DNA of 5,331 nucleotides from NCBI GenBank assembly GCA_045601325.1, contig JAZRZI010000039.1:1-5331 (forward strand). The letters run 5' to 3'. Every line of letters starts with the position of its first letter. Positions within the stretch are counted from its first letter, which is position 1. The notes beneath the pieces are model-generated. The model saw nothing but the letters and a program-made list of their open reading frames with translations, did no database searches and was not told the DNA's origin. Of the stretch, positions 1 through 5,068 are shown one piece after another. The position numbers and the translations under genes were made by a program. Source of the DNA: JAZRZI01 sp045601325 (GTDB lineage: Bacteria; Bacillota_I; Bacilli_A; RFN20; CAG-826).

Positions 1-65
1 CCATATTTAAGGTAGGGGGCGTTCTTTTTTTAGGCAATAATCTGGATCTAAATTCAAAATCTCTA

Positions 66-137
66 TTACTTTAACTGTGGATTGCGCTCATGATAGAACC
101 TCATATTTTTGCTTCGCTTTTACTTTGAGTGTGGATT
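66..137 (+). repeat. Two copies of the TTTACTTTAACTGTGGAT motif, left cluster
   Basis: Copy 1 (66-83) reads TTACTTTAACTGTGGATT and copy 2 (118-137) reads TTTTACTTTGAGTGTGGATT; their TGTGG cores are 54 bp apart. Read on the minus strand, copy 1 is identical over 18 bases to the copy at 2505-2522 upstream of the ISL3-like operon. Both copies point toward the 61-aa gene at 210, in the same orientation relative to the downstream gene as the right-hand cluster. This geometry fits operators shared by two transcription units, and equally the inverted subterminal binding sites of a transposable element. The repeat is seen directly; its function is inferred. The first 60 bases of the window show only a short G-run and T-run and no supportable gene. 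Confidence 0.75.
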
Positions 138-178
138 TGGACTGCGTAGTTGATTTATACTATACAAACGCTTATGCA
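137..178 (+). promoter_or_regulatory. Possible promoter region for the 61-aa gene
   Basis: Two overlapping sigma-70-like pairs can be drawn: TTGGAC (137-142) with TATACA (161-166) at 18-bp spacing, and TTGATT (150-155) with TATGCA (173-178) at 17-bp spacing. Neither is a perfect match and I cannot choose between them. Both lie directly downstream of the second left-cluster motif (118-137), so a protein bound there would sit against or over the -35 region. Confidence 0.35.
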
Positions 179-209
179 AAGTTATACTAAAGCTAAGGAG
201 ACGATAACA

Positions 210-395
210 ATGATTCCATTAGATAGCTTTAGAGAAGCTTGCGACAATTTGATATATTCGGAAAACGAACTGCTGATTTTAAGAGGCAATATTAAGCCTG
301 AGATGGATGAGTTAAACCGTCTATTAGATAAAACGATTCGATTAGGAGATTTGAGCAATACTATAGCGCTATTAGATTCAAGTATATTAGCATAA
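210..395 (+). CDS. Hypothetical 61-aa acidic helical protein
   Basis: I do not recognise this protein. It starts MIPLDSFREAC and ends SSILA. The frame is open from 150, but ATG 210 is chosen because AAGGAG (195-200) lies 9 nt upstream, whereas the earlier ATGs have no SD. The product is acidic (about 11 Asp/Glu against 6 Lys/Arg), has no signal peptide or membrane segment, and residues 25-56 have heptad-like leucine spacing, suggesting a helical hairpin or short coiled coil. A strong terminator begins 3 nt after the stop, so it is a monocistronic unit. Its upstream region carries two copies of the motif also found before the ISL3-like operon, which suggests shared regulation or membership of the same element. 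A small antitoxin, adaptor or phage-type protein are all possible; nothing in the sequence decides. Existence as a gene is likely; function is unknown. Confidence 0.7.
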   Translation: MIPLDSFREACDNLIYSENELLILRGNIKPEMDELNRLLDKTIRLGDLSNTIALLDSSILA

Positions 396-398
396 CAA

Positions 399-421
399 AA
401 GAGAGGCAAAAAGCCTCTCTT
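399..421. terminator. Bidirectional rho-independent terminator
   Basis: A perfect 9-bp stem AAGAGAGGC / GCCTCTCTT encloses an AAAAA loop. On the plus strand it starts just after the stop of the 61-aa gene but has only a short T-rich tail (CTTCTTAAA). On the minus strand the stem runs into TTTTGTTATG, a better U-tract, so it may also end transcription arriving from the minus strand. Confidence 0.85.
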
Positions 422-761
422 CTTAAATTAGAGAAATAATTCTGTGATTTTTGTCGCAACTAATGAAGCCGTGATAGTCGCACCAACTGAGAATAGAAAG
501 TCTTTGAGCCCAATAAACAATGATTTAATCAGAGTTTTACTGTAAATTCATGGTTAGGGTAATGGAAATTCAAAAACTAATTAGTGCTCATAATAATCAT
601 ATGAAGATTACATAATCCAGCTCTTTAAAGGCTGGATTATGTTAATACATTTTAATATATTTTGGCTACTTTGAATTTTCAACTCTTAACAATAAGTTGT
701 ATTAAAAAATGATGGTAATTCATTGAAGCATTTTTAGGAATTACTAATTGTTCTTCTATAT
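422..761. other. 340-bp intergenic region without a confident gene
   Basis: This gap separates the 61-aa gene from the convergent membrane-protein gene. It holds an 11-bp hairpin (611-641) and two tiny open frames that I do not call as genes. One is a hydrophobic 30-codon frame on the minus strand (428-520, TTG start, no SD). The other is a 21-codon frame on the plus strand (550-615), which ends inside the 5' arm of the hairpin. No inverted ends, tRNA or riboswitch-like structure was recognised. It could contain decayed gene remnants. Confidence 0.5.
611..641. terminator. 11-bp hairpin, possible terminator of the minus-strand operon
   Basis: CATAATCCAGC (611-621) pairs perfectly with GCTGGATTATG (631-641) around a 9-nt loop. 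The flanks are AT-rich but lack a clean T-run on either strand (TTAATACATTTT on plus, TAATCTTCAT on minus). It lies about 120 nt downstream of the 117-aa gene and is the first strong hairpin met by transcription leaving the ISL3-like operon, so an operon terminator or 3'-end stabiliser is the simplest reading. Confidence 0.45.
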
Positions 762-1115
762 TTATTGTTTATATATCAATTTTAACAAACCTAATGTAAT
801 CACTAAAAGTATTAACCCGGACTGCGTAATCACATATGCTTTAACAGGATCTTTTTTATAATAACAAATATGGATTAGCTCTATAGTTACGAGTGCTACA
901 ATTATAGTGAGATTAATATCTATGGTCTTAGGCCCAAATAGCAATCCTATTATGCCTAAATGTTGAATAATGAAATCTGAATAATTATAACCAATTATTG
1001 TTAGCGCTGTTATTGTCACAATGAGTGTAATCCTGGCTATATCAAATCTCTTAAAATTCAACTCGCTGAATTCAGTATATATTCTTTTCGTTAATTTAAT
1101 GTATTGTCTAATCAT
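762..1115 (-). CDS. Hypothetical small integral membrane protein, 117 aa
   Basis: Unrecognised protein with clear membrane character. A basic, amphipathic N-terminus (residues 1-26) is followed by hydrophobic segments at about 27-44, 67-85 (with Glu79 and His82 inside or near the membrane) and 98-115. A weaker hydrophobic stretch at 48-60 could be a re-entrant loop. No signal-peptidase site is evident, so it is probably a three-helix inner-membrane protein. Its ATG directly follows the TAA of the ISL3-like gene (TAAATG) and no separate SD is obvious, so translation is probably coupled and the two proteins are made together from one mRNA. Ordinary insertion sequences do not carry a membrane protein in this position, so the pairing is notable. 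Holin-like, anchor or immunity-like roles are conceivable but not supported. Presence of the gene is well supported by length, start context and coherent hydrophobicity. Confidence 0.75.
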   Translation of the reverse strand: MIRQYIKLTKRIYTEFSELNFKRFDIARITLIVTITALTIIGYNYSDFIIQHLGIIGLLFGPKTIDINLTIIVALVTIELIHICYYKKDPVKAYVITQSGLILLVITLGLLKLIYKQ

Positions 1116-2453
1116 TTAATCTACTAACGTTGTTTGTTTCCTTTGAATAGTTGAGCTATTCTTAATATTGATAATTGACTCTAAACTTATATAGTTTCCA
1201 AGCCTTATTGATTCTTCTTTATAAGTATCGCTACTGTTAAATCCTCCAAATGAAGTGTAATTATGCTTAGAGTAGTCAGAAGGCTTATAAACCGGCTTTC
1301 TGACCACTGTTTTTGCAGTTTTCTTGGAATATCCAAAGAGAAGTCTGGCTTTTAGGTTCTCAAAGCTATATCCAGCGCCTTGCTTTTCAATCTTTGCAGC
1401 TGCTCTTGACGCTAACTGCATGCCGGAGCTGGAATATTTACTACCAATAAAGCTCAATATTTCTTCTTGATAATCAAGCAGTTTTTCATAAAGCTTTGCC
1501 GTCTCAGGATAATCTTTACCAATTAAGCTCCTTACGCTATCAAACTGACGTTTTGCTTCATTTCGGTTATCAAAATCGTAAAGTCCAATTAGTTTTTCCT
1601 TGATATCGTACAGCTTTTGTATTTTGCTGCTATTTGCAAGATTGCTATTTAGTAGCGTTTGCTCTTCCTCGGTTAATTTGGATGAATTTTTAATGAACAA
1701 AGCGTTTATATCGTGATGTCCAAGCTTTGTGAGATCCTTACTAACAGCGCCAACAACATCTCTAATTACATAAAACTTATCAACAAGAATCACAGCATCA
1801 GGCTTTGCCATTGTAATCGCATTCCTAAAGTTCTCATTAAAATCAATTAAGAATACATCAATTTTATTAAGATCCAAGCTCTTTAGGTACTTCTCAACAA
1901 ACATCTTGTCTGATTTTTCTATCAGGTCTATAACGCCTTTGTTCTCAACATCTATGCAAAGTGTTCTTTTTGCCTTTCCAATCATTATTTCTGAAAGTCC
2001 CAAAGCCTTCGGAGTGTAGAACTCCCAAGCAGCTTCTTGTTCAGCAATATATTCCTTGATAATTCTTGAAATAGTAGCAACAGAAAGCCCTGTTTCCGCT
2101 GATAAAGCCGATACAGTAGTCTTTAAGCAGTAATTCTTAATATTATCCTTAAAACGGTTAGTTATTTTAGATCTGTCATCTACCATCTCAAAAGATGCTG
2201 AGAATGTGTGATTGCAAGCCTTACATTTATATCTGTGGGACATAATAATGAGGGCGACCTGCTTGTCATGACTTGGGATATCTCTTACCAAGCGCTCAAT
2301 ACTGCCATTTTGGACAACATCTTTTGAATGACAAAATGTGCATTCTTCAGGTTCTTTGATTGGAATTACATTATAAAAAATTACTCCTGATTCTTCTTTT
2401 TTACTTAGAATTTTGAATTCAGGGAGCAGTAAATCATTAAATGTCTCTAACAT
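1116..2453 (-). CDS. ISL3-family transposase-like protein, probably catalytically inactive
   Basis: A 445-aa protein with ISL3 domain order. The N-terminal zinc finger has C38-x2-C41 and C77-x2-C80. A helix-turn-helix lies at about residues 115-136 (TGLSVATISRII). The RNase H-like core runs from about 150 to 375, including FLIDFNENFR (D204) and VDKFYVIR, matching the family's DrFHv block, and ends in GYSFENLKARLLFG, matching the family's final GfrNFenfr block. Active ISL3 transposases have Asp in a GiDE block and Glu in an EGxN block; by my alignment these are GLSE (Ser154) and MQLA (Gln346), so two of three catalytic residues are missing while the fold looks intact. Residues about 381-445 form an extra polar, Ser/Asn/Lys-rich tail. 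ATG 2453 has AAGGAG 5 nt upstream. The gene is first in an operon with the 117-aa membrane protein, behind four motif copies. ISL3 ancestry is confident; loss of catalysis and a DNA-binding regulatory role are inferred. Confidence 0.85.
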   Translation of the reverse strand: MLETFNDLLLPEFKILSKKEESGVIFYNVIPIKEPEECTFCHSKDVVQNGSIERLVRDIPSHDKQVALIIMSHRYKCKACNHTFSASFEMVDDRSKITNRFKDNIKNYCLKTTVSALSAETGLSVATISRIIKEYIAEQEAAWEFYTPKALGLSEIMIGKAKRTLCIDVENKGVIDLIEKSDKMFVEKYLKSLDLNKIDVFLIDFNENFRNAITMAKPDAVILVDKFYVIRDVVGAVSKDLTKLGHHDINALFIKNSSKLTEEEQTLLNSNLANSSKIQKLYDIKEKLIGLYDFDNRNEAKRQFDSVRSLIGKDYPETAKLYEKLLDYQEEILSFIGSKYSSSGMQLASRAAAKIEKQGAGYSFENLKARLLFGYSKKTAKTVVRKPVYKPSDYSKHNYTSFGGFNSSDTYKEESIRLGNYISLESIINIKNSSTIQRKQTTLVD

Positions 2454-2463
2454 TTATTCTCCT

Positions 2464-2637
2464 TATCAACAATTAAAGTAAACCCTTCGCTTATAATATA
2501 CCTTAATCCACAGTTAAAGTAAAGTATTTTTGTTGTTATTTCGTGCTTTTTCAGGTAATTTTATATAAGTTTTATCCACAGTTATAGTAAAAGCACTATT
2601 CTCATTAAAGTTTCTTTCTATCCACACATAAATTAGA
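2464..2637 (-). repeat. Four copies of the TTTACTTTAACTGTGGAT motif, right cluster
   Basis: Written on the plus strand: A (2464-2482) TATCAACAATTAAAGTAAA; B (2505-2523) AATCCACAGTTAAAGTAAA; C (2573-2591) TATCCACAGTTATAGTAAA; D (2619-2637), more diverged, TATCCACACATAAATTAGA. Core-to-core spacings are 41, 68 and 46 bp, so they are not evenly spaced iterons. All four are direct repeats reading toward the ISL3-like gene on the minus strand. Copy A abuts the AAGGAG of that gene and copy B overlaps its -35 box. Copy C contains a perfect DnaA-box sequence (TTATCCACA, 2572-2580), but conservation extends about 10 bases past the box, so a different ligand is likely. The ISL3-like protein itself is the obvious candidate. 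Confidence 0.8.
2493..2523 (-). promoter_or_regulatory. Predicted promoter of the ISL3-like operon, overlapping motif B
   Basis: On the minus strand, TTTACT (2523-2518) and TATATT (2500-2495) are 17 bp apart, and an alternative -10, TATTAT (2498-2493), overlaps. The -35 box is the first six bases of motif copy B, so a protein bound to the motif would cover the -35 and spacer. Motif copy A lies between this promoter and the SD. This layout is typical of an autorepressed gene; repression itself is inferred. Confidence 0.5.
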
Positions 2638-2735
2638 AATTAAGGTTTTCACAAAATATTTCATAAGATAAATCGTTGATAATGTTTATAGAGTTTAGTT
2701 TGGGTACTTTTTTGTGCATTTGCCGTAAGTACATT

Positions 2736-2765
2736 TTGAAAGGATGAAGACTTAATAATTATTAT
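2736..2765 (+). promoter_or_regulatory. Possible promoter of the IS4 transposase gene
   Basis: TTGAAA (2736-2741) and TATTAT (2760-2765) are separated by 18 bp, a fair sigma-70-type match. The transcript would begin near 2772, leaving a very short leader before ATG 2785. That agrees with the absence of a good SD next to the start codon and predicts weak translation, which is common for transposase genes. Confidence 0.4.
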
Positions 2766-2784
2766 AGGTTAAGCAATTATATCT

Positions 2785-4110
2785 ATGCAAAACGCAGAAG
2801 TTAGTAAAAAACTTAAGAAAACGCTTAATGGCATTCTCGACAATCTTCAAGTTGAAAAAGAGAAGTATGTTAGAGACCCTGAGAGGAACTTTACAAGGCG
2901 TAGATCACCTTTAACTTTTAAAGGCACTATGGAAGTAATCTTAAACCTACAGGGGAAACCTCTGGCTGACGAACTTCGTGATGCATTATCATCTGCTCCT
3001 AAGACTCCTTATGCATCTGCTTTCGTAAGAGCACGAGATAAAATTAAACCAACAGCATTTATTGATGCTTTTGACACATTTAATGCCAAAACAAAATATT
3101 ACGATGATAAAACGTACAAGGGTTATCATCTTTTTGCTGTTGATGGAACTGATATTAACCTGGCTTATGATCCAAATGCAGATACTTGTGTTAAGCCGAA
3201 GAATTCTAAACCTTATAATCAAATTCATTTAACGGCTTTTTATGACATATTAAATCAGACTTATAAAGACTTAGTTATTCAGCCTAAGCCTTCTTATAAT
3301 GAGCAAAAGGCATGTAAAGAGCTTGTGAACAAGCATGTTCTTCCACCGAGATCTATTATCATTGGTGATAGAAACTTTGGCGGACATTCTTTATTTGAGC
3401 ATTGTAATCGCAATAATGTGTATTATCTTATCCGTGTAAAAGAAGGATTTTCTGCACTGACTAAATCAATCCCAATGATGACAGTGGATACGATTAAAAA
3501 AGTTGAGATAAGAACAGGCCAAACAAAGGAAGATAGAATAGCATACCAAGAAGGCAAAGCTGTACACGCTTTAGCTAACTCTAAATATGGCAAGCAAAAG
3601 AAAAAAGTAACTTGGGAATTTGAAAGCCCATACTCAATCACTTTAAGAATTGTGCGTTTTCCTATTTCTGAGGATTCTTACGAAACTATCATTACTAATA
3701 TCCCAAAATCAGTATTTGATATGGAAGATATAAAAGAGTTATACCGCATGCGTTGGAAAATTGAGACATCCTTTATGGAACTCAAATATGCAACCAGCCT
3801 TATCAACCTTCATACCGTAAAATACGATTCTGTAATCCAGGAAATCTATGCGAAGCTCCTCATTTACAACTTTTCAATGAGGGTTGCTACAAGAATCAAT
3901 ATTGAGAAAAAAGATAACAATAAGCATTCGTATCAGATAAATTGGACGCAGGCAATTCATATAATTTTTGAATTTCTAAAAGATAGATACAACGGATCTG
4001 TAGAAGACGCTATAGCGAAAAATATTTCGGCGGTACGGCCGGGCAGACGAGACCGGCGCAAAGCTGTTATACGAAAAGGGTTTGTTCCTTTTGTATACAG
4101 AGTGGCATAA
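2785..4110 (+). CDS. IS4-family DDE transposase, full length
   Basis: A 441-aa cut-and-paste transposase that excises and reinserts its own element through an RNase H-like DDE active site. First Asp: D120 in FAVDGTD. Second Asp: D195 in IIIGDRNFGG. The C-terminal family signature is complete: Y320-x2-R323-x3-E327-x6-K334, supplying the catalytic Glu. Between D195 and E327 lies the expected beta-rich insertion (about 220-310). The N-terminal third (1-110) is helical and basic, as expected for end binding. Length is normal for IS4 transposases and there is no frameshift, so the protein appears functional. ATG 2785 is the first ATG after an in-frame stop at 2770; the nearest SD-like bases (TAGG, 2765-2768) are too far upstream to be good. 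A strong terminator follows about 60 nt after the stop. Family assignment is confident; the exact subgroup is not determined. Confidence 0.95.
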   Translation: MQNAEVSKKLKKTLNGILDNLQVEKEKYVRDPERNFTRRRSPLTFKGTMEVILNLQGKPLADELRDALSSAPKTPYASAFVRARDKIKPTAFIDAFDTFNAKTKYYDDKTYKGYHLFAVDGTDINLAYDPNADTCVKPKNSKPYNQIHLTAFYDILNQTYKDLVIQPKPSYNEQKACKELVNKHVLPPRSIIIGDRNFGGHSLFEHCNRNNVYYLIRVKEGFSALTKSIPMMTVDTIKKVEIRTGQTKEDRIAYQEGKAVHALANSKYGKQKKKVTWEFESPYSITLRIVRFPISEDSYETIITNIPKSVFDMEDIKELYRMRWKIETSFMELKYATSLINLHTVKYDSVIQEIYAKLLIYNFSMRVATRINIEKKDNNKHSYQINWTQAIHIIFEFLKDRYNGSVEDAIAKNISAVRPGRRDRRKAVIRKGFVPFVYRVA

Positions 4111-4173
4111 AACAAGTTGCTGCTCTGTTTGCTGTACTCCGAAAACTAATAAAGTGTCTTTTTTTACAAAATA

Positions 4174-4211
4174 AAACACTCCTTATCAGTTAAAACTGAT
4201 TTGGAGTGTTT
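4174..4211. terminator. Strong bidirectional rho-independent terminator
   Basis: AAACACTCC (4174-4182) pairs with GGAGTGTTT (4203-4211). After a 2-by-2 T-T internal loop, ATCAGT (4185-4190) pairs with ACTGAT (4195-4200) around a TAAA loop. On the plus strand the stem runs into TTTATTTTTT, a good U-tract for the IS4 gene. On the minus strand it runs into a T-rich stretch (TTTTATTTTG), so it would also stop read-through from the IS200 side. Confidence 0.85.
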
Positions 4212-4406
4212 ATTTTTTCTACCCAGTTCTTAAGTCAATGGGTAATCGTCTCGATCATAGCAATGTCTATAACCAAAAGTGTTAATATTTTTGCTTAAAT
4301 CAATGACATTGCGCATAGCGGGTGGTTTTTCTTTTTCGGGCATAGCCCTAATACTATTGGCGGCGCACAAGTGCGCTTTCTTATTGGCCTGCCAGCCATG
4401 CACCTT

Positions 4407-4886
4407 TTACCTGCTACCCGTAAACGGGTCTTGCGGGTCGTATATGCTTAACTGGTCTGCCTCTCTGTCACTCTTCAGTTGATTTGCTATGTACTCCTTT
4501 ATTGCCTTCGTATTCTTTCCTGCGGTGTCGACATAGTATCCCTTACACCAAAATTCGCGATTTCGGTATGCGAACTTCATATTCCCATATCTCTGAAACA
4601 GCATCAAACTACTTTTCCCTTTCAAGTACCCCATAAACCCCGAAACGCTCATTTTGGGCGGTATGGTTACCAGCAAGTGTATGTGATCTGGGCATACCTC
4701 TCCTTCTATTATGTCGACACCTTTCCATTGGCACAGTGTTCGTATTATTTCCCGCACGCCGTCTCTCTTCTCTTCATAGAATACTTTTCTCCTGTACTTT
4801 GGCGCAAACACTATATGATACTTACAATTCCATTTTGTATGTGCTAAACTATGTACGTCATTGATTTGTTCTTTCTTCTCGAACAT
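4407..4886 (-). CDS. tnpA: IS200/IS605-family TnpA transposase (HUH, Y1)
   Basis: A 159-aa single-strand transposase that cleaves and rejoins ssDNA at hairpin-marked ends, normally as a dimer. The N-terminal block HTKWNCKYHIVFAPKYRR (16-33) is typical of the family. The metal-binding HUH motif is H68-I-H70 (CPDHIHLLV), and the catalytic tyrosine is Y132 in KAIKEYIANQ with Q136 one helix turn later. GYYVDTAGKNT (117-126) and the C-terminal DPQDPFTGSR are standard IS200-group blocks. Length is normal and the frame is intact, so the enzyme looks active even though one element end seems lost. ATG 4886 is supported by AGGAGG (4900-4895, minus strand) 8 nt upstream. That SD lies inside one arm of a 10-bp long-range stem, a known way IS200 limits transposase synthesis. 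No tnpB or guide-RNA gene follows. Confidence 0.95.
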   Translation of the reverse strand: MFEKKEQINDVHSLAHTKWNCKYHIVFAPKYRRKVFYEEKRDGVREIIRTLCQWKGVDIIEGEVCPDHIHLLVTIPPKMSVSGFMGYLKGKSSLMLFQRYGNMKFAYRNREFWCKGYYVDTAGKNTKAIKEYIANQLKSDREADQLSIYDPQDPFTGSR

Positions 4887-4895
4887 CTTGATGTC

Positions 4896-4955
4896 CTCCT
4901 AACGTCCTAAGTTTTGCTTGACTGGCAGGTCTCGCTTATCTTATCACGTTAGGAG
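4896..4955 (-). promoter_or_regulatory. 5'-UTR stem sequestering the tnpA ribosome binding site
   Basis: In the tnpA mRNA, CTCCTAACGT (4955-4946) can pair perfectly over 10 bp with ACGTTAGGAG (4905-4896). The second arm contains five of the six bases of the AGGAGG SD of tnpA, leaving only the last G free. Blocking the SD with a leader hairpin is established for enterobacterial IS200; the pairing here is read directly from the sequence and its effect is inferred by analogy. Confidence 0.7.
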
Positions 4956-4985
4956 TATTTTTTCCTCATCGCTTAAGCTATTTTG

Positions 4986-5008
4986 AACCACGCGACTATC
5001 GCGTGGTT
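4986..5008. terminator. IS200 end hairpin, terminator-like
   Basis: AACCACGCGA (4986-4995) pairs perfectly with TCGCGTGGTT (4999-5008) around a CTA loop, followed by TTCTATAT on the plus strand. It lies about 100 bp upstream of tnpA, where IS200 elements carry the end hairpin recognised by TnpA. In IS200 this structure also blocks transcription entering from outside. The lack of a strong T-run on the minus strand makes the recognition-site role the safer one. Confidence 0.65.
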
Positions 5009-5023
5009 TTCTATATACAATAA

Positions 5024-5047
5024 TACCCAGAGCAAAAGCTCTGGGTA
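5024..5047 (-). terminator. Hairpin downstream of the right-edge gene
   Basis: TACCCAGAGC (5024-5033) pairs perfectly over 10 bp with GCTCTGGGTA (5038-5047) around AAAA. On the minus strand it lies about 20 nt past the stop of the partial gene and is followed by TTATTGTATATAG, a weak U-tract. It is most likely that gene's terminator. Confidence 0.65.
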
Positions 5048-5068
5048 GAAACAAGAAATTAAAATATT

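Larger units (their letters stand above)
2640..4215 (+). mobile_element. IS4-family insertion sequence, ends approximate
   Basis: A single DDE transposase gene (2785-4110) with an AT-rich leader and a terminator downstream, about the size expected of an IS4-family element. The left end should lie between motif copy D and the gene start (roughly 2640-2780) and the right end between 4111 and about 4260. I found no convincing pair of terminal inverted repeats or target duplication by eye, so the coordinates given are outer guesses. The insertion is immediately beside the motif cluster upstream of the ISL3-like operon and may mark its outer edge. Confidence 0.55.
4313..5010 (-). mobile_element. 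IS200-type element, single tnpA, one end apparently truncated
   Basis: The element contains one HUH/Y1 transposase gene and no tnpB, as in the IS200 group. Its base composition is visibly richer in GC than the flanking AT-rich DNA, suggesting origin from a different host. The tnpA-proximal end carries a 10-bp end hairpin (4986-5008). The other end carries a short GGGC-ATA-GCCC hairpin (4338-4348) and the half-stem AACCACCCGC (minus strand, 4327-4318), whose pairing partner is missing, placing a likely break near 4313. IS200 elements have no terminal inverted repeats and make no target duplication, so exact ends cannot be read directly. Confidence 0.65.

Noticed and set aside
550..615. 21-codon plus-strand frame (MVRVMEIQKLIS...) ending inside the 611-641 hairpin, possibly a leader peptide
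   Set aside because: No SD and no plus-strand gene downstream to be controlled; could be a remnant or chance.
139..828. Shared GGACTGCGTA at 139-148 and 819-828
   Set aside because: A single 10-mer; the second copy lies inside the membrane-protein coding sequence and there is no flanking similarity.
2464..2626. Replication origin based on several DnaA-box-like TTATCCACA sequences
   Set aside because: Only one copy is a perfect DnaA box, conservation extends well beyond the box, there is no replication initiator gene, and copies sit over a promoter and an SD.
2704..4243. GGGTAC at 2702-2707 and CTACCC at 4219-4224 as IS4 terminal inverted repeats
   Set aside because: Only about five matching bases with no extension and no matching target duplication.
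4260..4312. 8-bp inverted repeat GCAATGTC / GACATTGC
   Set aside because: Short, with a 37-nt spacer and no extension; compatible with chance.
4279..4847. Plus-strand open frames across the IS200 region (67 and 122 codons)
   Set aside because: The 122-codon frame lies entirely antisense to the clear TnpA gene and the 67-codon frame runs over the element end into it; neither has an SD or recognisable domain.
4220..5030. TACCCAG at 4220-4226 and 5024-5030 as a direct repeat flanking the IS200 element
   Set aside because: IS200 elements do not duplicate their target, and the second copy is one arm of a terminator hairpin.
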